The notes under the pieces were generated by a model. It ran no database searches and had not been told where the DNA came from. It worked only from the letters and a program-made list of their open reading frames with translations. Below, one piece after another: positions 49,317 through 58,178 of a stretch of DNA of 64,000 nt; the first letter of the stretch is position 1; the number at the start of each line of letters is the position of its first letter. The stretch is from a virus: positions 1 through 64,000 of IMG/VR virus record IMGVR_UViG_3300023278_002686; one strand, written 5' to 3'. The translations under genes were made by a program, and so were the position numbers.

Positions 49317-49344
49317 ACTAATAAACAGATATAAGGAGGAAAAT

Positions 49345-49698
49345 ATGTCTGATGAAACTAAAGAAAAAATAGTTCAAGAAGGTGCTTTTATTAGTTCTTT
49401 AAAAAGAAATAATAAGCAAATTAGAGAAGATCGAGCTACTGCTATAGCAGAAGATACTGAAGTTGTATATAGAAGAAAAAAAGAAGATCTTGAAATGAGT
49501 ATTAAACGAATGAAGAGAGATCAAGAAAATATGCTTGATTTATCTCCTACTAATGCTCTAAATCTTACAATTGCGAGCGATTTTGATGCAATTGATTATG
49601 TAGCTAAAGAAATTGAATTAGGACTTAAGATTCGAAATGCAGAAATTACATTAGAAATTGTTAAAACTCGACTTGAGTATTTATTTGGGGGTAATTAA
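49345..49698 (+). CDS. Coiled-coil protein paired with the VWA protein
   Basis: 117 residues, almost wholly helical and charged, with heptad-like spacing (about 25-110). Start at 49345 follows AAGGAGG; a longer frame begins in the previous gene. It overlaps the VWA gene by one base (TAATG), so the two are probably made in equal amounts and may interact. Confidence 0.5.
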   Translation: MSDETKEKIVQEGAFISSLKRNNKQIREDRATAIAEDTEVVYRRKKEDLEMSIKRMKRDQENMLDLSPTNALNLTIASDFDAIDYVAKEIELGLKIRNAEITLEIVKTRLEYLFGGN

Positions 49699-50564
49699 TG
49701 GGTGGTGGAACATATTCAATTAGTAATAGTACTTCACGTAGGGATACGTTGGATTATGCTCATAAATCAATAGATCAGATTTTTACAAGTAAATCTATTG
49801 AAAAAACAATGGACCCTATAAATTTCGATATAAGAGAAGCTAGAGATAGTGAAGAACATCCTGAATCTATTGCAGTAATTATTAATTTAGATGTAACTGG
49901 GTCAATGGGAGCAATACCACATTATTTAATTCGAAATGGACTTCCAAATCTTATGGGAAAAGTTCAACAATTAGGAATTAAAGATCCTCAAATTCTTATG
50001 ACTGCTATTGGAGATCACGAATGTGATAGATCTCCTTTACAAATAGGACAATTCGAATCTAGTGACGAACTTATAGATAAGTGGTTAACTTCTATTTATG
50101 TAGAAGGAGGTGGTGGTGGAAATAATGGAGAAAGTTATCTTTTAGCATGGTATCTTGCTACATTTAAGACCTCTATCGATTGTTGGGAAAAGAGAAAACA
50201 AAAAGGATTTCTTTTTACAATAGGTGATGAACCTACTCTTAGGAATATTCCTGGATTAGTATTAAACGATCTATGTGGAAATGGACAACATAAAGATTAT
50301 TCTGCTACAGAGCTTTTAAGTTTGGCAAAAGAAAAATATCATGTTTTTCATTTACATCTTAAGGAAGGGTTTAATGGTATGGATCCTAATGTTATGGGAG
50401 ATTGGAAACAATTGCTTGGAGAAAATCTTATTATTATAGATAATAAAGAAGATATCTCAAAAGTAATTCCAGAAATTATTGCTAAACATTATAAGAGTAA
50501 TGTATTAGAAGAAGTAGTTTCTGTTTCAGAAAATGAAGAAGAAAAAGAGGAAATTATATTATGA
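49698..50564 (+). CDS. Von Willebrand factor A (VWA) domain protein
   Basis: 288 residues. LDVTGSMG (64-71) is a MIDAS metal site of the VWA type (DxTxS variant with TGSM), and the later AIGDHECD and FTIGDEP segments provide the expected acidic and strand motifs. A glycine run (EGGGGGNNGES, near 136) forms a loop. VWA domains mediate metal-dependent protein binding, often with AAA+ partners, but no such partner lies next to it. Role in the phage unknown. Confidence 0.8.
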   Translation: MGGGTYSISNSTSRRDTLDYAHKSIDQIFTSKSIEKTMDPINFDIREARDSEEHPESIAVIINLDVTGSMGAIPHYLIRNGLPNLMGKVQQLGIKDPQILMTAIGDHECDRSPLQIGQFESSDELIDKWLTSIYVEGGGGGNNGESYLLAWYLATFKTSIDCWEKRKQKGFLFTIGDEPTLRNIPGLVLNDLCGNGQHKDYSATELLSLAKEKYHVFHLHLKEGFNGMDPNVMGDWKQLLGENLIIIDNKEDISKVIPEIIAKHYKSNVLEEVVSVSENEEEKEEIIL

Positions 50565-51679
50565 GTAATGTAGCCGTTATTGGATTAGGTTTTGGTGATG
50601 AGGGTAAAGGATTAGTAACTGATTATCTATGTTCTAAATTATCTAATCCTTTAGTGGTTAGATTTTCTGGTGGACACCAGGCTGCTCATAATGTAGTATT
50701 TAAAGATACACAACATATATTTTCTAATTTTGGATCAGGTACATTAAGATGGATTCCTACTTACTGGAGTCCTCAATGTACTATTGATCCTATTGGAATT
50801 TTAAATGAATTAAAAATTTTAAAAGATAAAAATATAAATCCAAAACTTTTTATAGATGCTGAATGCCCAGTTACCACACCGTATGATAAGTGTGCTAATC
50901 AAATACAATTTACTAAGAATAATCATGGATCAGTAGGGGTTGGATTTGGAACTACTATTCAAAGAGAAAAAGATTTTTATTCTTTAAAATTTATAGATTT
51001 ATTTTATCCTCAAGTTTTTAAAGAAAAATTAAAAATGATTATTAATTATTATGATTTTTCAACACCTCAAGACGAAATAGATATTATTACCAGAGAATTT
51101 AAAATGGTTTGTAAGGAATTAATTAGAACTAAAGGAATTGAAATGGTTCCTTATAGATCTTCAATGAATTTTGATAATTATATATATGAAGGATCTCAAG
51201 GATTAATGTTAGATCCTAAAATTGGATTTTTTCCACATGTTACTCGATCAAATATAATGATAAATACTTTAAAGAATAATGATTATATTCGTCAATATTA
51301 TATGGTAACTAGAGCATATTGTACTCGACATGGAAATGGACCATTTCCTAATGAAGGAAAAAGTGATCATATAAAAGATAATCCAGATGAAACAAATGTA
51401 TATAATGAATATCAAGGTAATTTTAAAAAAATTATTTTAGATGTTTCTTTATTAGAATATGCTATAAGAAGAACTTCTTTAAAAAGATATAATTCAAAAA
51501 ATACATTAGTAATTACATGTATGGATCATTTAAGTGAGTACTTATTTTTATATTCAGGACAAGTTTGTAAAGCAGATAGTAAAGAAGATATGGCTATTAA
51601 GATAGCATCTTTATTAAATATAGATCATGTTTTAATAAGCACAGGTTGTACAGCTGACGATATAAAGGAAATAAACTAA
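50561..51679 (+). CDS. purA: Adenylosuccinate synthetase homologue (PurA/PurZ family)
   Basis: Joins aspartate to a purine nucleotide using GTP or ATP. 372 residues, shorter than bacterial PurA (about 430) and nearer to archaeal PurA and phage PurZ. The P-loop region GLGFGDEGKG (8-17) keeps the catalytic Asp13 and Lys16; GGHQAAHN carries the catalytic His43; YEGSQGLMLD and the TRHGNGPFPNE segment are clear. Phage PurZ, which makes 2-aminoadenine precursors, is reported as lacking Asp13, so retention here favours ordinary AMP synthesis. No DatZ or MazZ is recognised. Overlaps the VWA gene by 4 bases. Confidence 0.85.
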   Translation: MSNVAVIGLGFGDEGKGLVTDYLCSKLSNPLVVRFSGGHQAAHNVVFKDTQHIFSNFGSGTLRWIPTYWSPQCTIDPIGILNELKILKDKNINPKLFIDAECPVTTPYDKCANQIQFTKNNHGSVGVGFGTTIQREKDFYSLKFIDLFYPQVFKEKLKMIINYYDFSTPQDEIDIITREFKMVCKELIRTKGIEMVPYRSSMNFDNYIYEGSQGLMLDPKIGFFPHVTRSNIMINTLKNNDYIRQYYMVTRAYCTRHGNGPFPNEGKSDHIKDNPDETNVYNEYQGNFKKIILDVSLLEYAIRRTSLKRYNSKNTLVITCMDHLSEYLFLYSGQVCKADSKEDMAIKIASLLNIDHVLISTGCTADDIKEIN

Positions 51680-51930
51680 TGTGGTTTGATATGTTACATA
51701 TAGTTCTACAAGATAATATAAAAGAATTTGCTATTTTAAGTTTTAATGCATTAAAAGGTAGTAGACATTTTTTAAGTTTTAGATGGGAAAAAGGATTTAG
51801 TGAAGAAGAACAAAAATATTATAAATTATTTAATATTCATCTCTTATTTAATTGGAATTATCATAGAATAAAATATTTAAAATTAAAACGTAAATATACT
51901 GCAAATTTTATTGATAATATTAAAAATTAA
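51679..51930 (+). CDS. Hypothetical protein
   Basis: 83 residues, aromatic and basic, not recognised. Overlaps the purA stop by one base (TAATG), so it is coupled to purA. Helical. Confidence 0.5.
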   Translation: MWFDMLHIVLQDNIKEFAILSFNALKGSRHFLSFRWEKGFSEEEQKYYKLFNIHLLFNWNYHRIKYLKLKRKYTANFIDNIKN

Positions 51931-51939
51931 TTATATTAT
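51911..51939 (+). promoter_or_regulatory. Leaderless-type promoter
   Basis: TTGATA (51911-51916), 17-bp spacer, TATTAT (51934-51939), ATTAATATG. The start codon at 51946 coincides with the expected transcription start. Confidence 0.75.
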
Positions 51940-51945
51940 ATTAAT

Positions 51946-52506
51946 ATGAGTAATATATGGTATTCATCAGATTGGCATTTATCTCATCATAATTTAAGAA
52001 AAGTTTTTAGACCTCAATTTTCTTCAAGTGAAGAAATGGATTTATATATAATAGAAAAGTTTTTTTCTGAAGTTAAAAATGGAGATAGATTTTATTTCCT
52101 TGGAGATTTAGCTTGGAACAAACAAATAGGTCAACAATTTTTTGAAAGATTAAAAAAGACTAATATACAATTTTATTTTGTATATGGAAATCATGATAAG
52201 AAATTATGGAAAAAATCTTATCTTTCTAAATATTGTACTACACAACCATCGTGGATAAAAGATATTAAAATAGATAGTGTTAAAATAGCACTATGTCATT
52301 ATCCAATGTTATCATGGAATTGTAGTCATTATAATGCGTATATGCTTCACGGACATCATCATTCAAATGCTATGGATAGATTTCAAGGTAAAAGAATGAA
52401 TGTATGTTTAGACATGAGAAACTATCAATTTGTAACTCATGATGAAGTTTTAGAATATATGAAAAATCAACCAGATAACTGGGATTTAATTAAAAAGGAG
52501 AATTAG
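51946..52506 (+). CDS. Metallophosphoesterase (YfcE-size)
   Basis: 186 residues. SDWHLSHHN (8-16), FLGDLAWN (near 50), YGNHDKK (near 80), LCHYPML (near 118) and LHGHHHS (near 139) form a complete two-metal site. The DWHLSHxN start is typical of a small phosphohydrolase group common in phages, of unknown substrate. The predicted mRNA is leaderless. Confidence 0.82.
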   Translation: MSNIWYSSDWHLSHHNLRKVFRPQFSSSEEMDLYIIEKFFSEVKNGDRFYFLGDLAWNKQIGQQFFERLKKTNIQFYFVYGNHDKKLWKKSYLSKYCTTQPSWIKDIKIDSVKIALCHYPMLSWNCSHYNAYMLHGHHHSNAMDRFQGKRMNVCLDMRNYQFVTHDEVLEYMKNQPDNWDLIKKEN

Positions 52507-52743
52507 ATGACTATTACACAGGAAACAAAAGAAAAAATTGAAAAGACTTTTAAGAGTATTTATTCTAACAAGGAAGATATTAGTGATTTAGGTAAAGCTA
52601 ATAGCGGTTTATTAGAAACACTTTCTAGTGATTTAGAAGTAGAAAAGAAAGTTATAACCAAAACGTATAAAAAATGGGTAGAAACTAGAAAAGGTGATGA
52701 TTCTTCTGATCAAGCAGATGAAATTTTTGAGTATATAAGATAG
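52507..52743 (+). CDS. Small helical protein, faintly DsbA (T4)-like
   Basis: 78 residues, charged, helical. The order of a helix, then VEKKVITKTYKKWVETRKG and DEIFEYI at the end, loosely resembles the T4 dsDNA-binding protein DsbA, but the match is weak. AAGGAG precedes the ATG. Confidence 0.4.
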   Translation: MTITQETKEKIEKTFKSIYSNKEDISDLGKANSGLLETLSSDLEVEKKVITKTYKKWVETRKGDDSSDQADEIFEYIR

Positions 52744-52745
52744 AT

Positions 52746-53153
52746 ATGACAACAGAAAATACAAAACTTTTTAACCTATTTAAAGAAGAATGTTTATATT
52801 GGATTAATGAATTTTCATTAAATGATTGGGAAGTATCATTTGATCGTACTGATGATTATGAATGTGTTGCAAAGATATGTTGGAATACGTTAGCTAAAAA
52901 TGCTACAATTGTATTATCTAGTAGATTAGATAAAGAAAGTTCTCATGAGTTTTATATTAGAGGAGCAGCTTTTCATGAAGTATGTGAGTTATTATTAAGT
53001 TATTTAGTTGATGAATTAATTCCAATATATGCATCTGAATATATTCAAGAAAAAGTGCACTCAATTATTAGAAGATTAGAAAATACATTTTTTAATAAAA
53101 AATATGACAAATTAAGAAAAGATTATATTAATAAATTAGGGAGTTACAAATGA
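52746..53153 (+). CDS. Putative metallopeptidase-like protein
   Basis: 135 residues. AAFHEVCELLL (about 78-88) resembles the zinc-peptidase helix HExxH, but the second His is Glu, and VHSIIRRLEN follows. Similar proteins with intact HExxH motifs are common in phages; this copy may be inactive or may bind metal differently. Overlaps the next gene by 4 bases. Confidence 0.4.
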   Translation: MTTENTKLFNLFKEECLYWINEFSLNDWEVSFDRTDDYECVAKICWNTLAKNATIVLSSRLDKESSHEFYIRGAAFHEVCELLLSYLVDELIPIYASEYIQEKVHSIIRRLENTFFNKKYDKLRKDYINKLGSYK

Positions 53154-53704
53154 ATTTATGTGAAATATGCAAAGACGATAGAAAAATTTTCTATTCAACA
53201 AAATGTAAACAATCTCTTTGCGTAAAACATTATATGCAATTGAAAAGATTTGAAAAAATAAGAGATAATACACCGTCTATTCCTAAAAAAAATAACGAAT
53301 GGATTAAGAAAAAAGATCATTATATATTACGTATTCATACTAAAAATAAGTATAATGATGTTTTAATTGATTTAAATGATTTTGCAAAAGTATCTAGATA
53401 TCATTGGAATATTATTTCTAATAGATATGTTATACATGCAAAATCTAAAACTTATTTATCTAATTTACTATTAAATTCTAAAGATGTTAATAAAAAAGTT
53501 TTACATATAGATGGAAATAGTCTAGATAATAGAAAAGAAAATTTAAAAATAATTGATATACATAAATATTTAGAAAAAGGAATTTCTTTTGATAAAGATA
53601 CAGGCAAATATGTAATATATTTATATATGGGTAGATATAATACATTAAAAGAAGCTCAAACAAAGAAAAAAACTTTTGATAAAATATTACAGGAGATGAA
53701 ATGA
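53150..53704 (+). CDS. Free-standing HNH endonuclease with AP2-like domain
   Basis: Homing-type endonuclease. 184 residues: an N-terminal zinc knuckle (CEIC, C17, C23), a central HNH core VLHIDGNSLDNRKENLK (near 123-139) and a C-terminal AP2-like DNA-binding segment (GISFDKDTGKYVIYLYMGRYNT). Between the metallopeptidase-like and dUTPase genes, with a clean overlap on each side, so it is a free-standing mobile gene rather than intron-borne. Confidence 0.75.
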   Translation: MNLCEICKDDRKIFYSTKCKQSLCVKHYMQLKRFEKIRDNTPSIPKKNNEWIKKKDHYILRIHTKNKYNDVLIDLNDFAKVSRYHWNIISNRYVIHAKSKTYLSNLLLNSKDVNKKVLHIDGNSLDNRKENLKIIDIHKYLEKGISFDKDTGKYVIYLYMGRYNTLKEAQTKKKTFDKILQEMK

Positions 53705-54219
53705 TTTTAATTACAAAAATATGGAATGTTAAAACGCCTACAAGAGGATCTGAATTATCTGCTGGATTAGATTTTTATATACCGGAAGCGACTCCTGAGT
53801 TTATAGGAATTTTATCCTGGAAAAATGGATTAGATCTTAATATTTTTGAGGAAAACCCTGAAATTAAGATTTTTCCTTTCGAGAAAATAATTATTCCTTC
53901 CGGTATTAAAGTAAAAATTCCTAAAGATAAAGTATTAGTTGCTTTCAATAAATCAGGAATAGCTCTTAAAAAAGGATTAGATGTTGGTGCTAGTGTAGTA
54001 GATGCTGACTATGAAGGTGAAATTCATATACATCTTACGAATACAACACAAACAATAAAAGTTTTAAAATTTGGACAAAAAGCAGTACAATTTTTATTAT
54101 TAGATATAAATTATGATAAAATATTAGAAGTTACAGGAGAAGAACTTGAAAAAAGACATGTACTGGATCATAATAGTGATAGAGGTTCAGGTGGATTTGG
54201 AAGTACAGGATTAACATAA
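53701..54219 (+). CDS. dut: dUTPase
   Basis: Hydrolyses dUTP to dUMP, feeding ThyX and keeping uracil out of DNA. 172 residues. Motif 1 GSELSAGLDFY (16-26), motif 2 NKSGIALKKGLDV, motif 3 VVDADYEGEIHIHL, motif 4 FGQKAVQFLLL and motif 5 RGSGGFGSTG at the C-terminus are all present. An insert of about 30 residues follows motif 1. Motif 2 lacks the usual RSS. It could also act on dCTP, which would suit a phage replacing cytosine. Confidence 0.9.
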   Translation: MILITKIWNVKTPTRGSELSAGLDFYIPEATPEFIGILSWKNGLDLNIFEENPEIKIFPFEKIIIPSGIKVKIPKDKVLVAFNKSGIALKKGLDVGASVVDADYEGEIHIHLTNTTQTIKVLKFGQKAVQFLLLDINYDKILEVTGEELEKRHVLDHNSDRGSGGFGSTGLT

Positions 54220-54563
54220 TGGGATTATTTAAAAAACCAATTTATGAACATAATGATTTTAATCAAGAAAATGATATGTCTTTAACTTCCATGGATATGT
54301 TAATTAATGAAGTATATATTCAAGAAATACATAGAGATTTTTTAGAAAATAAAGTTATATTATATAATGAATTAACTAAAAGAAAAGAAGATATAAAAGA
54401 AAAGCATCCTAATTTATCTGAAGAAATATGTATTCGAAATGCATGTTCTTTTTTAGCTTTTCCTTTTTCTGGGAAAATTCAAATGGAAGAAGATGAATTA
54501 AAAAAAGTTTCTAATGAGTTATATCATCTTTATTTTAAGTTAAAAGAATTAATAAACGATTAA
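54219..54563 (+). CDS. Hypothetical protein
   Basis: 114 residues, acidic helical, not recognised. Overlaps the dUTPase stop by one base (TAATG). The last gene before the DNA-glucosylation set. Confidence 0.5.
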   Translation: MGLFKKPIYEHNDFNQENDMSLTSMDMLINEVYIQEIHRDFLENKVILYNELTKRKEDIKEKHPNLSEEICIRNACSFLAFPFSGKIQMEEDELKKVSNELYHLYFKLKELIND

Positions 54564-54575
54564 GAGGAGACTAAT

Positions 54576-55670
54576 ATGAGCATTGGAATATTAAAATTAG
54601 GTGGAAGATTAACCTGGGATGCAGTAGATAAAACAGGTGGCTTAGGAGAAGCGAAAGCTATTTGTGAACTTCTTGCAAAACATAGAAAATTATATATATA
54701 TACGAAAATAAATAATAAAGACAATCTTAATCCAAAACATAATATTAATATATGGGATATAAATACTGTTCATGATTCTTTAGATGATCATGACATATTA
54801 ATAATATTTAATGGACATGTTAATTTTTATGGTGGAGCAGAAAATCCTGAGCAAATAAAGATTTATGAACTAATTAATAAATTTAAAGGTAAAATATTCT
54901 ATATACTTATAGATCCTAATTTGTATTTAAAACAAATATGGAATTCTGTAGAAAAAAAAGAATGGGGATCTAAATATTCTAAAGAGGATATTTTTATTAC
55001 ACGAAATGACATTAATATAATTACTTCTATCTATAATAGAGAAGCAGGTGTCATGCTGTGGAGTAAAGGAAAAATTCCATTTAAAACTTATAATTATTTT
55101 TCATTTGAAAAGTATCCTATGATATTTGCAATGCTTCAGCCTACTTCTAATTTAAAATATGATATATTATATATGGGAACATTCAGAAATGGAAAACGTC
55201 AAGATAAAATGATTAAATATTATTTTGGACATAAATATATAAATTCTATATTTATTGGAAAAACAAAACTTAAAGATTTTACTAAAAAATATTCTGAATT
55301 GATACCTGAGTTTTTACCTCCAGTCCAATTTAAAGATATAGGAACTGAAGTAAATCAATCAATTGCTCATGTATGTATAGGAGATAAATTTTATGAAGGA
55401 AATATTCTTACACCTAGAATATATGAGTGTATAAACTTTAATACTATCTGTTTTATAGATTCTGATCTAGATAAAAATAGATATATATTTGGAGATAATG
55501 ACTATTTTTATGTATCTTCGAGAGAAGAAGTTGAAGAAAAAGTTTTAGAATTAAAAAACAATATAGATTTTAGATTAGAAATGTTACAAAAACAAAGAGA
55601 ATTGATAAATTTTGATATTGATAATTACTCACAAAGATTATATAATATTCTTATAGGAGCTAAAATATGA
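54576..55670 (+). CDS. DNA beta-glucosyltransferase (T4 Bgt-like, GT63)
   Basis: Transfers glucose from UDP-glucose to 5-hydroxymethylcytosine in DNA. 364 residues (T4 Bgt 351). Alignable blocks from memory of the T4 protein: NFYGG (83-87; T4 NFFGG), LIDPNL with D113 at the catalytic Asp100 position, MGTFRNGKRQDKM (200-212; T4 GGSFRSGQRESKM, with both UDP-binding arginines), IGDKFYEGN (268-276; T4 IGDKNYNDN) and RIYE (281-284; T4 RVWE with Glu272). The match over nearly the full length makes the call strong. The sugar could differ from glucose. First gene of the modification island. Confidence 0.9.
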   Translation: MSIGILKLGGRLTWDAVDKTGGLGEAKAICELLAKHRKLYIYTKINNKDNLNPKHNINIWDINTVHDSLDDHDILIIFNGHVNFYGGAENPEQIKIYELINKFKGKIFYILIDPNLYLKQIWNSVEKKEWGSKYSKEDIFITRNDINIITSIYNREAGVMLWSKGKIPFKTYNYFSFEKYPMIFAMLQPTSNLKYDILYMGTFRNGKRQDKMIKYYFGHKYINSIFIGKTKLKDFTKKYSELIPEFLPPVQFKDIGTEVNQSIAHVCIGDKFYEGNILTPRIYECINFNTICFIDSDLDKNRYIFGDNDYFYVSSREEVEEKVLELKNNIDFRLEMLQKQRELINFDIDNYSQRLYNILIGAKI

Positions 55671-57478
55671 AAGTAACTATATTTAGTGGAGGAACTGGAA
55701 GTATTGCTTTATCTACAGGATTAAAGAAATTATTTCCTGAAATAGAAATTACTCATTTATTAAATGCTTATGATGATGGTAAATCTACTGGGATTGTAAG
55801 AAAAATGTATAACTGTTTAGGACCCTCAGATATTCGAAAAGTTCAATGGTTATATTATTCTTTATCACATAAAAATATAGATAAAAGATTAGAAGTTTTA
55901 TATAATGATAGAGTTGATTTAAATAAGATAGATGTTAAAAAATATTTAGATCTTTTTAAAGATAATGAATACTTTGGTTTTAAAAAATATTTAAATAAAG
56001 CTTTTAATTTATTTATAGACAATATAGATCATTATTTTGTCTTGAACTCAGACAATATGAAAGATTTTAATTTAATGAACTTAGTATATGCTTCTATGTT
56101 TAGTCATCCTGAATTTGGATATAAGTCTACTATAGACTACTTTAATAAAGTATTAGGAATAGAAGATACGATAGATTTAGTGTCTTATGATAATTTAAGT
56201 CTATGTGCTACTACTAAATATAATAAAGAATTAATTTGTGAAGCTGATATTGTAAATTATAATAATCCTAATGATAAAATACAATCAATTTATTTTGTAG
56301 ATTCTAGTGAAAACTATCAAACTCCTTTAATGAATCCAAAAATAAAGACTTATATAGAAGAAAGTGATATGATAATTATTTCTCCAGGAACTGAATGGAG
56401 TAGTTTAATTCCATCATTTATAGATCAAGAAGAGGAAATTATTAATTTAATCAGAAATCATCCATTAGTTATTAAAGTAATAAATAATGAATATGATTTA
56501 GATAGTGTAGGAGTTTCTAATAAAGAAATAATATCTCATTATAGAATTTTATTTGAAAATTTGAATAATTTTAATATAATTATTAATTTAGATGCAAGAA
56601 AAGAATTACAAATGTTAGATTTACCTAGTGAGTGTGGCATATATATACAACAAATGGATAATATAGATGGAAAACATAATCCTGATAAATTAGCTAAGTT
56701 TATACTTAACATTTTTTTAAGAAAAAAAGGATTTTTACAAAATACTATTCTTATAGATTTTGATGATACTTTATGGCAAAGACTTGAAAAAAATGAAGAA
56801 ATATCTATAGAAAATATAAAACTTTTAAATGAACTTGGTAAATATAAAAAAATCCACATCATATCAGGTAATTCATATGAAAGTATTAAATCTAAATTAT
56901 TAAAAGTATTTACTTTAAAAGAATTTTATAATTTAAACTTTAGTATAAGAGCAGATGGTGGAAGTAATTTATATGAACAAGACCAAATAGTTACTTATTT
57001 AGAAGATAATTATGTATGTCAAAGTACAATAGATTTAGTAGAAAATGTAATTAATACTCATAAAGAATTATTAGGTAATGATTCTATACACTTTGAAAAA
57101 AGAGGAATACGCCCTGATGATAGAGTAACCTGTTTAGCTATTAAGCCTATTTCTAAATTATTAAGAAAATTATTTTGTGAATATTTAAATTTACATTTAG
57201 AAAAAGAAAATGTAAGCGGAATTGGTATTGAAACTGGTTTCGCTACAATTGAAGTTAAATGGTTTCGTTTTAATAAGTCTCTAATGTTAGAACATATTCC
57301 AGATTTAGAGAATACCATCTATATAGGTGATGAGTGTGATTACTTAAATGGAAATGATTATGAAATTTCTAAAAAATGTACTGATTATTATAATGTAGAT
57401 TCTATAAAAGAAACTAATACATTATTAAAAGTATTATTATTTTATAAGAAAAGAAAAGAAAATGAAACAAATACTTAA
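55667..57478 (+). CDS. YvcK/CofD-like domain fused to a HAD phosphatase
   Basis: 603 residues, two domains. Residues 1-345 resemble YvcK/CofD: SGGTGS (7-12), NAYDDGKSTG (33-42) and GPSDIRK (52-58) mirror the family's GGTG, DDGGSSG and PGDIRN. CofD transfers a phospho-lactyl group from a nucleotide diphosphate carrier to form a phosphodiester; YvcK proteins bind UDP-sugars. Residues about 360-600 are a HAD phosphatase with LIDFDDTLW (DxDxT, near 364) and YIGDECDYLNGNDYEI (near 552), closest in style to eukaryotic-type phosphomannomutase or sucrose-phosphate phosphatase. The fusion lies between the glucosyltransferase and a methyltransferase. I know of no described phage function. Confidence 0.75.
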   Translation: MKVTIFSGGTGSIALSTGLKKLFPEIEITHLLNAYDDGKSTGIVRKMYNCLGPSDIRKVQWLYYSLSHKNIDKRLEVLYNDRVDLNKIDVKKYLDLFKDNEYFGFKKYLNKAFNLFIDNIDHYFVLNSDNMKDFNLMNLVYASMFSHPEFGYKSTIDYFNKVLGIEDTIDLVSYDNLSLCATTKYNKELICEADIVNYNNPNDKIQSIYFVDSSENYQTPLMNPKIKTYIEESDMIIISPGTEWSSLIPSFIDQEEEIINLIRNHPLVIKVINNEYDLDSVGVSNKEIISHYRILFENLNNFNIIINLDARKELQMLDLPSECGIYIQQMDNIDGKHNPDKLAKFILNIFLRKKGFLQNTILIDFDDTLWQRLEKNEEISIENIKLLNELGKYKKIHIISGNSYESIKSKLLKVFTLKEFYNLNFSIRADGGSNLYEQDQIVTYLEDNYVCQSTIDLVENVINTHKELLGNDSIHFEKRGIRPDDRVTCLAIKPISKLLRKLFCEYLNLHLEKENVSGIGIETGFATIEVKWFRFNKSLMLEHIPDLENTIYIGDECDYLNGNDYEISKKCTDYYNVDSIKETNTLLKVLLFYKKRKENETNT

Positions 57479-58175
57479 ATTTAAAGAACTATTTGAAAAA
57501 TGTTCTAATGAACGATTTAAAAACTATAAAGAGATTATGGATTTTTGTCAATTGAAATCAAGTAAATTAAATGATATATGGTTTAATAGTAATAAGACAG
57601 ATTATAGTGTATATGAACATAATGATTATATTTATGATATGTTTATATGTTATGGTTTTTATTCTAGTGCAGCTATTAGATATATGATAAAATATTTTAA
57701 AGAAAATATTTCTAATTGGAAAGATTTAACTTATTTTGATGATTATAATGGAATTGGATTAACTACACTTCATTTATTAAATGAAGAATTAAAATCATAT
57801 TATTTTAATGATAATAAAATTCAATTAAATACCTTTAAAAAGTTATGTGAATCATATAAATTTGATATTCCAATTTTAGATAAAAATAAAAAAAATATAT
57901 ATGATGTATATATTAGTTTGGAAATAATAGAACACTATAAAGAACCTTTAAAGTATTTAAAAGAAGCAACTAATAGGATTAAAGATAATGGATATTTAAT
58001 ATATACTACAACATTTAATCCTTTATTTTTAGGTCATCATCATGAATATATAATAGATGGTAAAATTTATTTACCTAAAAAAACTAATAGAATAGTAAAT
58101 TCTTATTTAAGAGAAAATTTTGAACTTTTATTTAGAGGATTTAATGGATTACCAAAAATTTATAAAAAGAAGTAA
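57462..58175 (+). CDS. SAM-dependent methyltransferase-like protein
   Basis: 237 residues. YFDDYNGIGLTTLHLL (about 89-104) occupies the SAM-loop position, and YDVYISLEIIEHYKEP (near 147) with TNRIKDNGYLIYTT is the usual mid-domain of class I methyltransferases. Motif I is degenerate, with NG-IG for GxGxG. It overlaps the fusion gene by 17 bases. Methylation of a sugar or nucleotide intermediate would fit the island, but the substrate is unknown. Confidence 0.68.
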   Translation: MKQILKFKELFEKCSNERFKNYKEIMDFCQLKSSKLNDIWFNSNKTDYSVYEHNDYIYDMFICYGFYSSAAIRYMIKYFKENISNWKDLTYFDDYNGIGLTTLHLLNEELKSYYFNDNKIQLNTFKKLCESYKFDIPILDKNKKNIYDVYISLEIIEHYKEPLKYLKEATNRIKDNGYLIYTTTFNPLFLGHHHEYIIDGKIYLPKKTNRIVNSYLRENFELLFRGFNGLPKIYKKK

Positions 58176-58178
58176 TAT

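Noticed and set aside
50561-51679. A complete 2-aminoadenine (Z-genome) pathway
   Set aside because: Only the PurA/PurZ-family gene is present. It keeps the catalytic Asp, and no DatZ or MazZ is recognisable. The HD domain at 36691 belongs to a CCA-adding enzyme.
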